DNA of 64,000 nt from Rhizobacter koreensis (lineage in GTDB: Bacteria; Pseudomonadota; Gammaproteobacteria; Burkholderiales; Burkholderiaceae_C), in assembly GCF_013366375.1 (NCBI RefSeq), contig NZ_JABWMJ010000005.1, positions 62,001 through 126,000 on the forward strand, in the 5' to 3' direction. The notes under the pieces are model-generated. The model saw nothing but the letters and a program-made list of their open reading frames with translations, ran no database searches and was not told where the DNA came from. The position numbers were made by a program, and so were the translations under genes. Shown here piece after piece: positions 42,049-51,789 of the stretch; the stretch's first letter is position 1; each line of letters begins with the position of its first letter.

Positions 42049-43383
42049 TCAGAGGATGTAGCGCGAGAGATCCTCGTTCTGCGCGAGCTCGCCGAGCTTG
42101 GCGTCGACCGCCGCGGCGTCGATCGTCATCGTCGTGCCGCCGCGATTGGGCGCATCGAAGCTGATGTCGTCGAGCAGGCGCTCCATCACCGTCGAGAGGC
42201 GCCGTGCGCCGATGTTCTCGGTGCGCTCGTTGACGTCGTGCGCGATCTGCGCGATGCGGCGGATCGCGCTCGGCTCGAGCTCGAGCTTCACGCCTTCGGT
42301 CTCGAGCAGCAGCGTGTACTGCTTGATCAGGCTGGCGTGCGTCTGCGTGAGGATCGCCTCGAAATCGTCGACCGAGAGCGACCCCAGTTCGACCCGGATC
42401 GGGAAGCGCCCCTGCAGCTCGGGGATCAGGTCGCTCGGCTTGCTGAGGTGGAACGCGCCCGACGCGATGAACAGGATGTGGTCGGTCCTGACCATGCCGT
42501 ACTTCGTGTTCACGGTGGTGCCCTCGACCAGCGGAAGCAGGTCGCGCTGCACGCCCTGACGTGAGACGTCGGCGCTGCCGCTCGTCTCGCTGCGCGAGGT
42601 GACCTTGTCGATCTCGTCGATGAAGACGATGCCGTTCTGCTCGGCGTTGGCGAGCGCGTGGGTCTTGACGTCGTCGTCGTTGACGAGCTTGACGGCTTCC
42701 TCGTCGATCAGCAGCTTGCGGGCCTCGGCGATGCGCATCTTGCGCATCTTCTTCCGGGTGCCGCCAAGGTTGGCGAACATGCCCTTGAGCTGCTCGGCCA
42801 TCTCCTCCATGCCAGCGGGGCCCATGATCTCCATGGTCGGCTTGGCGTCGGCGACCTCGATCTCGATCTCGCGGTCGTCGAGCAGGCCCTCGCGCAGGCG
42901 CTTCCTCATCACCTGGCGCGCCGTGTTGTCGGCCGGCTGCGCCGGCGCGAAGCCGGCCTCGCGCGGCGCCGGCACCAGGATCTCGAGGACGCGGTCCTCG
43001 GCGGCGTCTTCCGCCTTCGCGCGCTGCTGGCGCATTGCGCTCTCGCGCTCCTGCTTGACGGCGATGTCGACGAGGTCGCGCACGATCGAGTCGACGTCCT
43101 TGCCGACGTAGCCGACCTCGGTGAACTTGGTCGCCTCGACCTTGATGAACGGCGCGTCGGCAAGCCGGGCGAGGCGCCGCGCGATCTCGGTCTTGCCGAC
43201 GCCGGTCGGGCCGATCATCAGGATGTTCTTCGGCGTGATCTCGGCGCGCATCGGCTCGGCGACCTGCTGGCGGCGCCAGCGGTTGCGCAGCGCGATGGCG
43301 ACGGCGCGCTTGGCCTTGGCCTGACCGACGATGTGCCGGTCGAGCTCGGAGACGATCTCCTGCGGGGTCATGCTCAGCTTCAT
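42049..43383 (-). CDS. hslU: HslU, ATPase subunit of the HslUV protease
   Basis: HslU is the AAA+ hexamer that unfolds proteins and feeds them to HslV. The 444-residue protein has the N-terminal [17 protein letters not shown], Walker [10 protein letters not shown] near residue 58, the pore motif GYVG near 91, Walker [11 protein letters not shown] near 250, and sensor 2 in the C-terminal [15 protein letters not shown]. The conserved C-terminal tail that inserts into HslV (LSRYIL) is complete. It follows hslV in the same direction with 87 bases between. Confidence 0.97.
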   Translation of the reverse strand: MKLSMTPQEIVSELDRHIVGQAKAKRAVAIALRNRWRRQQVAEPMRAEITPKNILMIGPTGVGKTEIARRLARLADAPFIKVEATKFTEVGYVGKDVDSIVRDLVDIAVKQERESAMRQQRAKAEDAAEDRVLEILVPAPREAGFAPAQPADNTARQVMRKRLREGLLDDREIEIEVADAKPTMEIMGPAGMEEMAEQLKGMFANLGGTRKKMRKMRIAEARKLLIDEEAVKLVNDDDVKTHALANAEQNGIVFIDEIDKVTSRSETSGSADVSRQGVQRDLLPLVEGTTVNTKYGMVRTDHILFIASGAFHLSKPSDLIPELQGRFPIRVELGSLSVDDFEAILTQTHASLIKQYTLLLETEGVKLELEPSAIRRIAQIAHDVNERTENIGARRLSTVMERLLDDISFDAPNRGGTTMTIDAAAVDAKLGELAQNEDLSRYIL

Positions 43384-43470
43384 GGGTGGGGCTCTGGCGC
43401 GCCGGCGAGGGGCGCGCGATGGTCGGTGCGAGGGCCGCCGCGCGGTGCGCGGCGCGCGGCGCGCGGCGCT

Positions 43471-44007
43471 TCAGTCGAGCGTCTCGATCGTGTGGTTCTG
43501 GTTCGTGTAGATGCAGAGGTCGCCGGCGATCTCGAGCGAGCGCTTGACGATCTCCTTGGGCGCCATCTCGGTGTGCTGCAGCAGCGCGCGCGCCGCCGCG
43601 CTGGCATACGAGCCGCCCGAGCCGATCGCGATGATGCCGAGCTCGGGCTCGAGCACGTCGCCGTTGCCGGTGATGATGAGCGAGGCGTCGCGGTCGGCGA
43701 CCGCGAGCATCGCCTCGAGGCGGCGCAGCACGCGGTCGGTGCGCCAGTCCTTGGTCAGCTCGATGGCGGCACGCACCAGGTGGCCCTGGTGCTTGTCGAG
43801 CTTGGCCTCGAAGCGCTCGAACAGGGTGAACGCGTCGGCGGTCGCTCCGGCGAAGCCGGCGAGCACCTTGTCGTGGTGCAGGCGGCGCACCTTGCGCGCG
43901 CTCGCCTTGACGACGATGTTGCCGAGGGTGACCTGGCCGTCGCCGCCGAGCGCGACGACGTTGCCGCGCCGCACGCTGACGATGGTGGTGCCGTGATAGT
44001 TTTCCAT
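43471..44007 (-). CDS. hslV: HslV, peptidase subunit of the HslUV protease
   Basis: HslV forms the two-ring proteolytic core. In this 178-residue protein the catalytic Thr follows a six-residue propeptide ([15 protein letters not shown]), the usual Burkholderiales form; in E. coli Thr follows Met directly. GGDGQVTLG, the Lys in [10 protein letters not shown] and [14 protein letters not shown] are other family blocks. ATG 44007 is the family start. A sigma-32-like promoter lies directly before it. Confidence 0.96.
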   Translation of the reverse strand: MENYHGTTIVSVRRGNVVALGGDGQVTLGNIVVKASARKVRRLHHDKVLAGFAGATADAFTLFERFEAKLDKHQGHLVRAAIELTKDWRTDRVLRRLEAMLAVADRDASLIITGNGDVLEPELGIIAIGSGGSYASAAARALLQHTEMAPKEIVKRSLEIAGDLCIYTNQNHTIETLD

Positions 44008-44014
44008 CGGCCCC

Positions 44015-44042
44015 ACATGGGGGCGCAGGCGCCGGGCCCAAG
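44015..44042 (-). promoter_or_regulatory. Sigma-32-like promoter of hslVU
   Basis: On the minus strand CTTGGGC (44036-44042) and CCCCATGT (44015-44022) are 13 bases apart. The heat-shock consensus is CTTGAAA, 13-15 bases, CCCCATNT; the -10 matches fully. Only 7 bases separate it from the hslV ATG, so the message would be leaderless or nearly so. hslVU is under sigma-32 in E. coli. Confidence 0.45.
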
Positions 44043-44125
44043 GGGCACGCGCGGACCGCTCGTCACCGGAATGTTGTCTCGCCGCGCGAGCGGCGAGGCG
44101 GCGCCCGCCGCGGCCGCCGCGTCGA

Positions 44126-45829
44126 TCAGACGGTGCGGACCTTCACGGTGGCGTGCTCGTTGATCCCCATCGCGCCGAAGAACAGCGCGACCATGCGGTG
44201 CGCCTCGGTGAAGCTGACGGTGCGGTTCTCGGCGCGCCGCGCCAGCACCCAGTTGAGCAGGTCGCCGGCAGCGATGAAGTCGACGCGGATCAGGCGCGCG
44301 CACGATACGTTGACGATGGTCGCCGGGCCGAGCTCGGCATCCATCTTCTTGAGCGTGGGGCCGATGTCGCCAACCAGCTGGCCCGACAGCTCGACGGTGC
44401 CGACCTGCACCAGGCCGACTTCCTCGATCGCCGGCGACTCCTCGAAGCTCGTCGTGACGTCGCTGGTCAGCGTGACCGGCGGCAGCGTGGTCGCCTGGTT
44501 CGAGCCGCTGATGCGCACTTCGCAGCGCGCCGGTTCCCACGACGGCGGCGAGACCTCGTAGGTCACGCAATAGTCGATGGCCGCCTCGTCGAATTGATCG
44601 GGGCGGTTGGTCATGCGCAGCGCGTCGAGGCGCAGCTGCCAGAACGCCGGGTCGGCGTCGCGAACGCCGATCGGCGCCGCTTCCTGGAGCACCGTGAACA
44701 GGCGCTCGCCGGAAAGCCAGCGCATGTCGAGGTTCTTCTGCGGGATCCAGCTGCGGAACAACTCCGACAGGCGCCCGGCGGCCTCGGCGTCGACCGTCTG
44801 CAGCGCGCCCCAGTCGAACACCCACGGCAACGGCATCTGCAAGGTGAGCGAGGCGAGCTTGGCGACCCCGTCGGCGTCGAGGTACTGCGGGCAGACCCAG
44901 CCGACCTGGCCCTCGATGCGCGCGCTGCTCGGGCGTTCCTCGCTGGCCGACTCGGCGACCAGCTTGGGCATCGAGAACCACTGCGGCGCCGACCAGCCGA
45001 ACTGCTGCGCATAGTCGAGCGCGAGGCTCTCGAACTTGTGCTGCTGGCCGGTCGCCCGGTACAGGTCGAACAGCACGAGCCAGGTCTCGGCGTGCTGGGC
45101 GCGCACGCCGCCGATGCCGCATAGCGCCGAGAGCGACTGCTCGCACTGCTCGAAGTCGGCGTTGGCGAACGCAATCACCGCCTCGTCGAGCTCGGGGTCG
45201 TGGGTGACCTCGTTGTTCGCGGTCGCGAAGGCGTCGACGAACGCGCCGCTTGCGGCGTCCAGCACCGCCGAGGGCGCACGCCGGATCGGCTCGGTGGTCT
45301 CGAAATGGTTCGACTCGACCGGCGGCTCGGCCAGCGCGCCGGGCGGCTTCACGTAGCCGTCGGTGCGCGCGGGCGCCGTGCCCGCCGGCGCCGGGGTCGC
45401 GCCGAGCGGGGCAGGCTGGGTCGGCGCGTTGTAGAACTCGGGGCTGCGGCGCTGCGTGCTGACGAAGCCGTCGCCGACCATCTGCTGCTCGATCTCGTCG
45501 ATCTTCGCCTTGACGCCGGCTTCCTGGCGCGCCGACGGCTCGACGCCGCGCGGCACCGAGTCGTCGAGACGCGAGGAGCCGCCGAGCGCGGCGAGCTGCT
45601 CGCTCGAAAGGCCTTCGCGGCGCACCTTGCGCGGCATGTCGAATTCGCGCCTGCGCACGAAATCGTTGCGGCGCTTGCGCTCGATCATCGCCTTGAGCTC
45701 ACCCTTGGCGTAGTCGTTCTCGCGCGTGTCCTCGACCGGGGCGTCGAGTTCGGACCACTCCGTCGCTGGGTTGGCGACGAACCTGACCACCTTGCGGAAG
45801 AAGCTCGTCGTGTCTTTGGAGTCCGCCAT
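44126..45829 (-). CDS. STAS-domain protein linked to hslV
   Basis: A 567-residue cytoplasmic protein. The first 190 residues are charged or low-complexity ([14 protein letters not shown] start, then Pro-rich), the middle has helical segments ([23 protein letters not shown]), and the C-terminal 90 residues look like a STAS domain ([49 protein letters not shown]), with a second STAS-like stretch earlier ([38 protein letters not shown]). STAS domains bind ligands or partner switches. The position between dksA and hslV is kept in Burkholderiales. No function is known. Confidence 0.75.
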   Translation of the reverse strand: MADSKDTTSFFRKVVRFVANPATEWSELDAPVEDTRENDYAKGELKAMIERKRRNDFVRRREFDMPRKVRREGLSSEQLAALGGSSRLDDSVPRGVEPSARQEAGVKAKIDEIEQQMVGDGFVSTQRRSPEFYNAPTQPAPLGATPAPAGTAPARTDGYVKPPGALAEPPVESNHFETTEPIRRAPSAVLDAASGAFVDAFATANNEVTHDPELDEAVIAFANADFEQCEQSLSALCGIGGVRAQHAETWLVLFDLYRATGQQHKFESLALDYAQQFGWSAPQWFSMPKLVAESASEERPSSARIEGQVGWVCPQYLDADGVAKLASLTLQMPLPWVFDWGALQTVDAEAAGRLSELFRSWIPQKNLDMRWLSGERLFTVLQEAAPIGVRDADPAFWQLRLDALRMTNRPDQFDEAAIDYCVTYEVSPPSWEPARCEVRISGSNQATTLPPVTLTSDVTTSFEESPAIEEVGLVQVGTVELSGQLVGDIGPTLKKMDAELGPATIVNVSCARLIRVDFIAAGDLLNWVLARRAENRTVSFTEAHRMVALFFGAMGINEHATVKVRTV

Positions 45830-45914
45830 CTACGAGGCTCGCGAGCGGTTGGCCGCCCGCGGGGGCGGCGGCCGGCAGCGCGAGGGGACGAGGAGCGTGA
45901 GGATCGTCGCCGCC

Positions 45915-46688
45915 TCAGTCGCCGAACATCTTCTGCTTGAGTTCGCGGCGCTGCTGGGCTTCGAGGGACAGTGTAGCGGTGGGTCGGGCGATCAACCGGC
46001 CCAAGCCGATAGGTTCGCCGGTTTCGTCACAGAAACCGTACTCGCCCGAGTCGATGCGCGCGAGCGACTGTGAAATCTTCTTCAGGAGCTTGCGCTCGCG
46101 GTCGCGCGTGCGCAGCTCGAGTGCGTGCTCTTCCTCGATGGTCGCGCGGTCGGCCGGGTCGGGAACGATCGAGGTGTCCTCGCGCAGGTGCTCGGTGGTC
46201 TCGCCGGCGTTGCTGAGCAGGTCGTCCTTGAGCGCCTGCAGCTTCGCGCGGAAGAACTCGAGCTGCTTGTCGTTCATGTACTCGGCTTCGGGCATCGCCA
46301 GCACTTCGGCCTCGGTGAGCTCACGGCCGGCCTTGCTCTTCCACGCGTTGGCGAGTTTCGGATCGGCCTTGTGCGCCTGGCGCGGCGTGTCGACTTCCAG
46401 GTTGTTCATCTGGCGGGTCGGCGGACGCGGCGGCGCGAAGCGGTCGGCGAAGCGCGAGGTCGGCGCCGGCACGGGCGTTTCCGCCTGCGGCACGAAATAC
46501 TTGGCGGCCGCGCGCGACGGCTTGCGCGGCGTGGGCGGCGTGACACCGGTGAGCGGCGCCTTCAGCGTCTCGGGGGAGACCGGCTCCGGCGCGGGCGCGG
46601 CCGCGACCGCCGTCGGTGCGCTCACGTGCTCGTCGGCCGCGGCCTGGGGCGAGGCAACCTTCTTGGCTGCAGGCGTGCTCTTGGGCAT
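45915..46688 (-). CDS. dksA: RNA polymerase-binding transcription factor DksA with long N-terminal extension
   Basis: DksA binds in the RNA polymerase secondary channel and with ppGpp shifts transcription in the stringent response. The C-terminal 145 residues are typical: MNDKQLEFFRAKLQALKDDLL, EDTSIVPDPADRATIEEEHALELRTRDRERKLLKKI (coiled coil with the tip Asp-Pro-Ala-Asp), then the globular end. Only one of the four zinc cysteines remains (Cys220 in FCDETGEPIG), as in other Burkholderiales. The first 110 residues are a Pro/Ala/Lys-rich extension not found in E. coli. ATG 46688 is used rather than the TTG at 46715. Confidence 0.93.
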   Translation of the reverse strand: MPKSTPAAKKVASPQAAADEHVSAPTAVAAAPAPEPVSPETLKAPLTGVTPPTPRKPSRAAAKYFVPQAETPVPAPTSRFADRFAPPRPPTRQMNNLEVDTPRQAHKADPKLANAWKSKAGRELTEAEVLAMPEAEYMNDKQLEFFRAKLQALKDDLLSNAGETTEHLREDTSIVPDPADRATIEEEHALELRTRDRERKLLKKISQSLARIDSGEYGFCDETGEPIGLGRLIARPTATLSLEAQQRRELKQKMFGD

Positions 46689-46799
46689 GGTGGCGACGTC
46701 GGCTTTCTCGTTCAAGGCTTGCTGGAGCGGTTCCGCGCCCGCGGCCGGGCGCCGTTCGGGGTGGCGCGGGAGACCGGCCGGGATTTCGGGAAGCGGCGG

Positions 46800-46805
46800 A
46801 TTGTA
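46800..46805 (-). promoter_or_regulatory. TACAAT -10 element upstream of dksA
   Basis: TACAAT on the minus strand lies 111 bases before the dksA ATG in the 189-base gap to the COG0523 gene, giving a leader of about 105 bases. Confidence 0.4.
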
Positions 46806-46877
46806 GTCACGTGGCGCGCGCCGCGGAAACCCGCCGCGCCGCGCCGGAAAACGGCGCGTCGGGGCCGCGTCCGGCGG

Positions 46878-47915
46878 TCAGACGAGGCACTGGCGCAGGC
46901 CCTGCTCGAGGATCTCGCGCGGCAGGTCGATGCCGATGAAGACCATCTTGCTGTTCTTCTTCTCGCCCGCTGCCCACTTCGGACCCATGTCGCTGCCCAT
47001 CAACTGGTGCACGCCCTGGAAGATCACCTTGCGGTCGGCCCCCTTCATCCAGAGCACGCCCTTGTAGCGCAGCAGCTTGGGGCCGTAGACCTGAAGGATG
47101 GCAGCCAGGAAGTCTTCCAGCTTGGCCGGATCGAACGCTTTGTCGGCGCGGAACACGAACGATTTCACGTCGTCGTCGTGCGCGTGATGGTGCGGGTGGT
47201 CGCAGTGCTCGCCGTGCTCGTGGTCGTGATCGTGGTGATGGTGGTCGTGATCGGCGTCGGCGTTCAGGAACTCGGGGTCGATGTCGAGCTTGGCGTTGAG
47301 GTTGAAGCCCTTGAGGTCGAACACCTCGGCGATCGGCACCTCGCCGAAGTTGACGCGGCGCTGCGGCGCGCGCGGGTTCATGTGCTTGACGCGGTGGCTG
47401 AGCGCCTCGACCGACTCGGCGTCGACCAGATCGGCCTTGCTGATGAAGATCTGGTCGGCGAAGCCGACCTGGCGCCGCGCCTCCTGGCGCTCGTCGAGCT
47501 GCTGGTCGCCGTGCTTGGCGTCGACGAGGGTCAGGATCGAGTCCAGTGAGTAGCTTTCGGCGACCTCGTCGTCCATGAAGAAGGTCTGGGCGACCGGGCC
47601 GGGGTCCGCCAGCCCGGTGGTCTCGATGACGACGCGGTCGAACGAGAGCTCGCCCTTGCGGCGCTTCTCGGCAAGGTCCGAAAGGGTGGTGCGCAGGTCC
47701 TCGCGGATCGTGCAGCAGACGCAGCCGTTGTTGAGCTGGATGATCTGCTCCTGGGCGTCCTGCACCAGGATCTCGTTGTCGATGTTCTCCTCGCCGAACT
47801 CGTTCTCGACGACGGCGATCTTCTGGCCGTGCGCCTCGCTCAGCACGCGCTTGAGCAGGGTCGTCTTGCCCGAGCCGAGGAAGCCGGTCAGGATGGTGGC
47901 GGGAATCAGACTCAT
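46878..47915 (-). CDS. COG0523 (CobW/ZigA-like) GTPase metallochaperone
   Basis: A 345-residue G3E GTPase. Walker A is GFLGSGKTTLL (11-21), the metal-binding CxCC is GCVCC (64-68), the switch EENIDNE and ETTGLADP lie between, and the guanine motif is SKAD (159-162). Residues 221-249 are a run of His and Asp with one Cys, a likely zinc store. The C-terminal CobW domain (KLLRYKGVLWMKG, FQGVHQLMG) is complete. Such proteins hand zinc to enzymes under limitation. ATG 47915 is the family start. It precedes dksA on the same strand. Confidence 0.92.
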   Translation of the reverse strand: MSLIPATILTGFLGSGKTTLLKRVLSEAHGQKIAVVENEFGEENIDNEILVQDAQEQIIQLNNGCVCCTIREDLRTTLSDLAEKRRKGELSFDRVVIETTGLADPGPVAQTFFMDDEVAESYSLDSILTLVDAKHGDQQLDERQEARRQVGFADQIFISKADLVDAESVEALSHRVKHMNPRAPQRRVNFGEVPIAEVFDLKGFNLNAKLDIDPEFLNADADHDHHHHDHDHEHGEHCDHPHHHAHDDDVKSFVFRADKAFDPAKLEDFLAAILQVYGPKLLRYKGVLWMKGADRKVIFQGVHQLMGSDMGPKWAAGEKKNSKMVFIGIDLPREILEQGLRQCLV

Positions 47916-48142
47916 GCGAAGGGACCTCGGGGAAAGCGATCGAGCGATCGCGAGATGCGTGAATGGGGATCCCACCGCCGACTGGCGCATGCAAGGCGCG
48001 GCGCTGCCGGGCGGGAAGACGCCGCAAATGGGGGCCGAGGACTGTCTTTCAAGCGGCGGGCGGTGTCAAGCAGGGGTGAGGGCGCTTCGAGTAAGCTTGC
48101 GGCGCGTGCCGTACCGCTCATCGAACACCCGCTTGCCAGGTC

Positions 48143-49039
48143 ATGGCTGACCCGCACCACGCCCGCGTCGCCCGCGGCGGCGACCGTGCCCCGATGCCGG
48201 CGCCCGAGCGCCGCACCCTGCTGCAGAAGCTGATCGAGTTCGTCCTGCCGGGGCCCGATTCGCGCGACCAGCTGATCGAGGCGCTCGCGGACGCCGAGCA
48301 CAAGGAGCTGATCGAGCCCGAGTCGCGGATGATGCTCGAGGGCGTGATCCGGATGGCCGACATGACGGCGGGCGACGTCATGGTCGCCGCGCCGCACATG
48401 GACCAGCTCGACATCGACGCGCCGTACGAGGAGCTCCTGCGCACGGTGATCGCGACCGGCCACTCGCGCTTTCCGGTGTTCGAGGACCGCCGCGACAACG
48501 TGATCGGCATCCTGCTCACCAAGGACCTGCTCAAGCTGCAGCGCTCGCCCGGGCTCAACCTGCGCACCCTGCTGCGGCCGGCGGCCTTCATCCCCGAGTC
48601 GAAGAAGCTGAACGAGCTGCTGCGCGAGTTCCGCTCGAACCGCAACCACCTCGCGATCGTGATCGACGAGTTCGGCAGCACCGCCGGGCTGATCACCATC
48701 GAGGACGTGCTGGAAGAGATCGTCGGCGAGATCGAGGACGAGTTCGACGAGAAGGACGGCGAGTCGGGCATCTACACGCTCGCCGATGGCAGCCAGCGCG
48801 TCGCCGGCGACGTCGAGATCGACGCGGTCAACGAGGCGTTCGACGCCAGGCTGCCGACCGACGAGTTCGACACCATCGGCGGCCTCGTGGCCCAGGAGTT
48901 CGGACGCGTGCCGCGGCGCGGCGAGGCCGTCACGGTCGGCGGCCTCGTCTTTACGGTGATGCTGACGCGCGGCGGCGCCGTGCGCTGGTTCAAGGTCACC
49001 CGCGCACCCGAAGCGGCACTCGGCGCCGACGGCGCTTGA
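48143..49039 (+). CDS. corC: CorC/HlyC-family CBS-domain protein (YbeX)
   Basis: A 298-residue soluble protein with two CBS domains (VMVAAPHMDQLDIDA to the LLKLQ region, then RPAAFIPESKKLNELLREFR to VLEEIVGEIEDE, about 75-205) and a CorC_HlyC domain at the C-terminus (DTIGGLVAQEFGRVPRRGE). It has been linked to magnesium/cobalt efflux in Salmonella and to ribosome maturation in E. coli. Its stop overlaps the lnt start (TTGA), as in the ybeX-lnt pair of many bacteria. Confidence 0.92.
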   Translation: MADPHHARVARGGDRAPMPAPERRTLLQKLIEFVLPGPDSRDQLIEALADAEHKELIEPESRMMLEGVIRMADMTAGDVMVAAPHMDQLDIDAPYEELLRTVIATGHSRFPVFEDRRDNVIGILLTKDLLKLQRSPGLNLRTLLRPAAFIPESKKLNELLREFRSNRNHLAIVIDEFGSTAGLITIEDVLEEIVGEIEDEFDEKDGESGIYTLADGSQRVAGDVEIDAVNEAFDARLPTDEFDTIGGLVAQEFGRVPRRGEAVTVGGLVFTVMLTRGGAVRWFKVTRAPEAALGADGA

Positions 49040-50721
49040 ACGCGCCCGGCGCCCGCGCGCTCGCCGCCCCGCTGCAGCGTTCGATCCCGGCCTGGGCCGA
49101 CGCGCTCGGCGTCGCTCTCGTCGGGGCGCTGCAGACGCTCTGCCACGTCCACACCGGGGCCTGGCCGCTGCACCTGGCCGCGATCGCGCTCCTCGCCTGG
49201 CGCGTCGCGGTCGCGACGCCACGCCGTGCCGCGCTGCTCGGGTTCGCGTTCGGCGTCGCCTGGCTCGCCGCCGGAACCTGGTGGCTCTTCGTCAGCATGC
49301 ACCGCTATGGCGGGCTCCCGGCGCCGCTCGCAATCGCGGCCGTCGCGGCGCTGAGTGCGGCGCTGTCGCTGTACCTGGCGGCCGCGATGGGGCTCCACGC
49401 GCGCTGGCGCGCCGGGCCGGCGTGGCGGCGCAGCCTGCTGTTCGCCGCGCTCTGGCTGCTCGCCGAGCTCGCCCGTGGCGTCGTCTTCACCGGCTTTCCA
49501 TGGGTGGCGAGCGGCTACGCGTATGTCGACGCGCCGCTCGCGGGACTAGCGCCCTGGCTCGGCGTGTACGGCATCGGCTTCGCGGCGGCAGCGCTGGCGG
49601 CGTTCATCGCCGAGCACCTGGTGGCGCCGGGTCAGGTCGGGCGCGCAGGCGTGGCGCCGCGAGACCTCGGCGCCGGCGGTGCCGCGGGCGCCGCGGCGCC
49701 GCCGGCAGCGGTCGCCGATCCTCGAGCGCGCGCGGCGGCCGCGAGCCGGCCGGCTCCGCTGCGCGCGCGCGTGCTGCCGCCGGTCGTCGCTGGCGTCGGC
49801 GTGCTCGCGCTCGGTGTCGTCGCCGGCCTTCCGACCTTCAGCGCGCCGAGCGGTCGCCTGTCGGTGAGCCTGCTGCAGGGCAACGTGCCGCAGGAGGAGA
49901 AGTTCGCGCAGGAGCACGTCGGCAATGCGCTGGCGTGGACCGCGCGAGCGCTGCACGCGGCGCGCGGCGAGCTCGTCGTCGGCCCGGAAACGGTGATCCC
50001 GCTGCTGCCGCAGCAGCTCGAGCCGGCGTTCTGGGACGAGCTGTTCGCGCCGTTCCGGAGCGGCACGCGCGCTGCGTTGCTCGGCGCGCCGATGGGCAGC
50101 GAGGCCGAGGGCTACACCAACTCGGCGCTCGGCGTGTCGATGGCGAGCGCGCGCCAGCCGGGCGGCGTGTACCGCTACGACAAGCACCACCTGGTGCCGT
50201 TCGGCGAGTTCATCCCGACCGGCTTCAAGTGGTTCACCCGGCTCATGAACATTCCGCTCGGCGACTTCAACCGCGGCCCGCTCGGCGCGCCGGCGTTCGC
50301 GGTCGGCGCCGAGCGCGTCGCCCCGAACATCTGTTACGAGGACCTGTTCGGCGAAGAACTCGCGGTGCATTTCGTCGAAGGCCGCGAGGCGCCGACGATC
50401 CTCGCCAACCTCAGCAACATCGGCTGGTTCGGCCGCACCGTGGCGGTCGAGCAGCACCTGCAGATCTCGCGCATGCGCACGCTCGAGCTCGAGCGGCCGA
50501 TGCTGCGCGCGACCAACACCGGCACCACGGCCGTCATCGACCACCGCGGCGTCGTCACCGCACGCCTCGAGCCGTTCACCCAGGGCGTGCTCGATGCCAG
50601 CGTCGAAGGACGTACCGGAACGACGCCGTTCGCGTGGTGGGCGGGGCGTCTTGACCTCTGGCCGCTGTGGCTCGTCGGGGCCGCGCTCGCCCTGCTGCTC
50701 AGAGGGCGGAGCTCACGCTGA
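49036..50721 (+). CDS. lnt: Apolipoprotein N-acyltransferase
   Basis: Lnt adds the third acyl chain to lipoproteins in the inner membrane. The 561-residue protein has about six hydrophobic helices at the N-terminus, then a nitrilase domain with the triad: Glu in [11 protein letters not shown], Lys in [11 protein letters not shown] and Cys in [12 protein letters not shown] Pro/Ala-rich insert (about 195-255) lengthens it relative to E. coli. The start is TTG overlapping the corC stop. Several lipoproteins in this window are its clients. Confidence 0.95.
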   Translation: MNAPGARALAAPLQRSIPAWADALGVALVGALQTLCHVHTGAWPLHLAAIALLAWRVAVATPRRAALLGFAFGVAWLAAGTWWLFVSMHRYGGLPAPLAIAAVAALSAALSLYLAAAMGLHARWRAGPAWRRSLLFAALWLLAELARGVVFTGFPWVASGYAYVDAPLAGLAPWLGVYGIGFAAAALAAFIAEHLVAPGQVGRAGVAPRDLGAGGAAGAAAPPAAVADPRARAAAASRPAPLRARVLPPVVAGVGVLALGVVAGLPTFSAPSGRLSVSLLQGNVPQEEKFAQEHVGNALAWTARALHAARGELVVGPETVIPLLPQQLEPAFWDELFAPFRSGTRAALLGAPMGSEAEGYTNSALGVSMASARQPGGVYRYDKHHLVPFGEFIPTGFKWFTRLMNIPLGDFNRGPLGAPAFAVGAERVAPNICYEDLFGEELAVHFVEGREAPTILANLSNIGWFGRTVAVEQHLQISRMRTLELERPMLRATNTGTTAVIDHRGVVTARLEPFTQGVLDASVEGRTGTTPFAWWAGRLDLWPLWLVGAALALLLRGRSSR

Positions 50722-50729
50722 CTGCACCC

Positions 50730-50735
50730 TAAAAT
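50730..50735 (+). promoter_or_regulatory. TAAAAT -10 element upstream of glyQ
   Basis: TAAAAT lies just after the lnt stop and 47 bases before the glyQ ATG, so glyQ may have its own promoter besides read-through from corC-lnt. Confidence 0.4.
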
Positions 50736-50782
50736 CGCGCCGCTGCTTCGGGTTCGCCGGGGCCGATGGGACACGCGAGCCG

Positions 50783-51709
50783 ATGCTGACCTTCCAGCAA
50801 ATCATCCTGCGCCTGCAAGAGTACTGGGCGCGCCAAGGCTGTGCCTTGCTGCAGCCGTACGACATGGAAGTCGGCGCCGGTACCAGCCACACCGCGACCT
50901 TCCTGCGCGCGCTCGGGCCCGAGCCGTGGAAGGCCGCCTACGTGCAGCCGAGCCGGCGCCCCAAGGACGGCCGCTACGGCGACAACCCGAACCGGCTGCA
51001 GCACTACTACCAGTACCAGGTGCTGCTCAAGCCGGCACCAGCCGACATCCTCGACCTCTATCTCGGCTCGCTCGAGGCGCTCGGCTTCGACCTCAAGGCC
51101 AACGACATCCGCTTCGTCGAGGACGACTGGGAGAACCCGACGCTCGGCGCCTGGGGCCTCGGCTGGGAGGTCTGGCTGAACGGCATGGAAGTGACCCAGT
51201 TCACCTACTTCCAGCAGGTCGGCGGCATCGACTGCCGGCCCGCGAGCGGCGAGATCACCTACGGCCTCGAGCGCCTCGCGATGTACCTGCAGGGCGTCGA
51301 CAACGTCTACAAGCTGACCTGGACCGAAGGTCTCAGCTATGGCGACGTCTACCACCAGAACGAGGTCGAGCAGAGCGCCTACAACTTCGAGCACAGCGAC
51401 GTCGAGTTCCTGCTCACCGCCTTCGCGGCGCACGAGCGCCAGGCCAAGGCGCTGATCGAGTCCGAGCTCGCGCTGCCCGCGTACGAGCAGGTGCTCAAGG
51501 CGGCGCACGGCTTCAACCTGCTCGATGCGCGCGGTGCGATCAGCGTGACCGAGCGCGCCGCCTACATCGGCCGCATCCGCGCACTCGCCCGGGCGGTGGC
51601 GCAGAGCTACGTCGACAGCCGGGCACGCCTGGGCTTTCCGATGGCGCCGCCCGCATGGCGCGACGCCGCGCTGGCGCAGATCGAACAGCGCAAGGTGGCC
51701 ACGGCATGA
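50783..51709 (+). CDS. glyQ: Glycyl-tRNA synthetase alpha subunit
   Basis: GlyQ is the catalytic half of the alpha2beta2 glycyl-tRNA synthetase. The 308-residue protein starts [20 protein letters not shown] and shows class II motif 2 ([30 protein letters not shown] near 55) and motif 3 region ([15 protein letters not shown] near 160). Length is normal. Its stop overlaps the start of a 27-codon ORF that in turn overlaps glyS. Confidence 0.97.
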   Translation: MLTFQQIILRLQEYWARQGCALLQPYDMEVGAGTSHTATFLRALGPEPWKAAYVQPSRRPKDGRYGDNPNRLQHYYQYQVLLKPAPADILDLYLGSLEALGFDLKANDIRFVEDDWENPTLGAWGLGWEVWLNGMEVTQFTYFQQVGGIDCRPASGEITYGLERLAMYLQGVDNVYKLTWTEGLSYGDVYHQNEVEQSAYNFEHSDVEFLLTAFAAHERQAKALIESELALPAYEQVLKAAHGFNLLDARGAISVTERAAYIGRIRALARAVAQSYVDSRARLGFPMAPPAWRDAALAQIEQRKVATA

Positions 51710-51789
51710 GCGCTTCCGCACGGCCGCCCGAAGGAAGCGCGCCCTCCCGCGGGGAGGTGGTTGCGCAGCGACCGGAGGGCTTCGAATGA
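51706..51789 (+). CDS. 27-residue ORF coupling glyQ to glyS
   Basis: An ATG overlapping the glyQ stop (ATGA) opens a 27-codon frame whose TGA overlaps the glyS ATG (ATGA at 51786-51789). The peptide [21 protein letters not shown] has no known fold. The frame contains a hairpin, CCTCCC-GCG-GGGAGG (51743-51757). It may be a ribosome relay, or a repeat element that happens to be open. Confidence 0.4.
   Translation: MSASARPPEGSAPSRGEVVAQRPEGFE
51743..51757 (+). other. Hairpin between glyQ and glyS
   Basis: CCTCCC and GGGAGG are perfectly complementary around a 3-base loop. The surrounding sequence looks like an intergenic repeat type, but I found no second copy in the window. It may slow ribosomes or protect the message. 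Confidence 0.4.

Noticed and set aside
47930..47960. GCGATCGAGCGATCGC motif as a regulatory palindrome
   Set aside because: On checking, its reverse complement differs; it is a direct repeat of GCGATCG, not a palindrome, and no Zur-like site was found near it.
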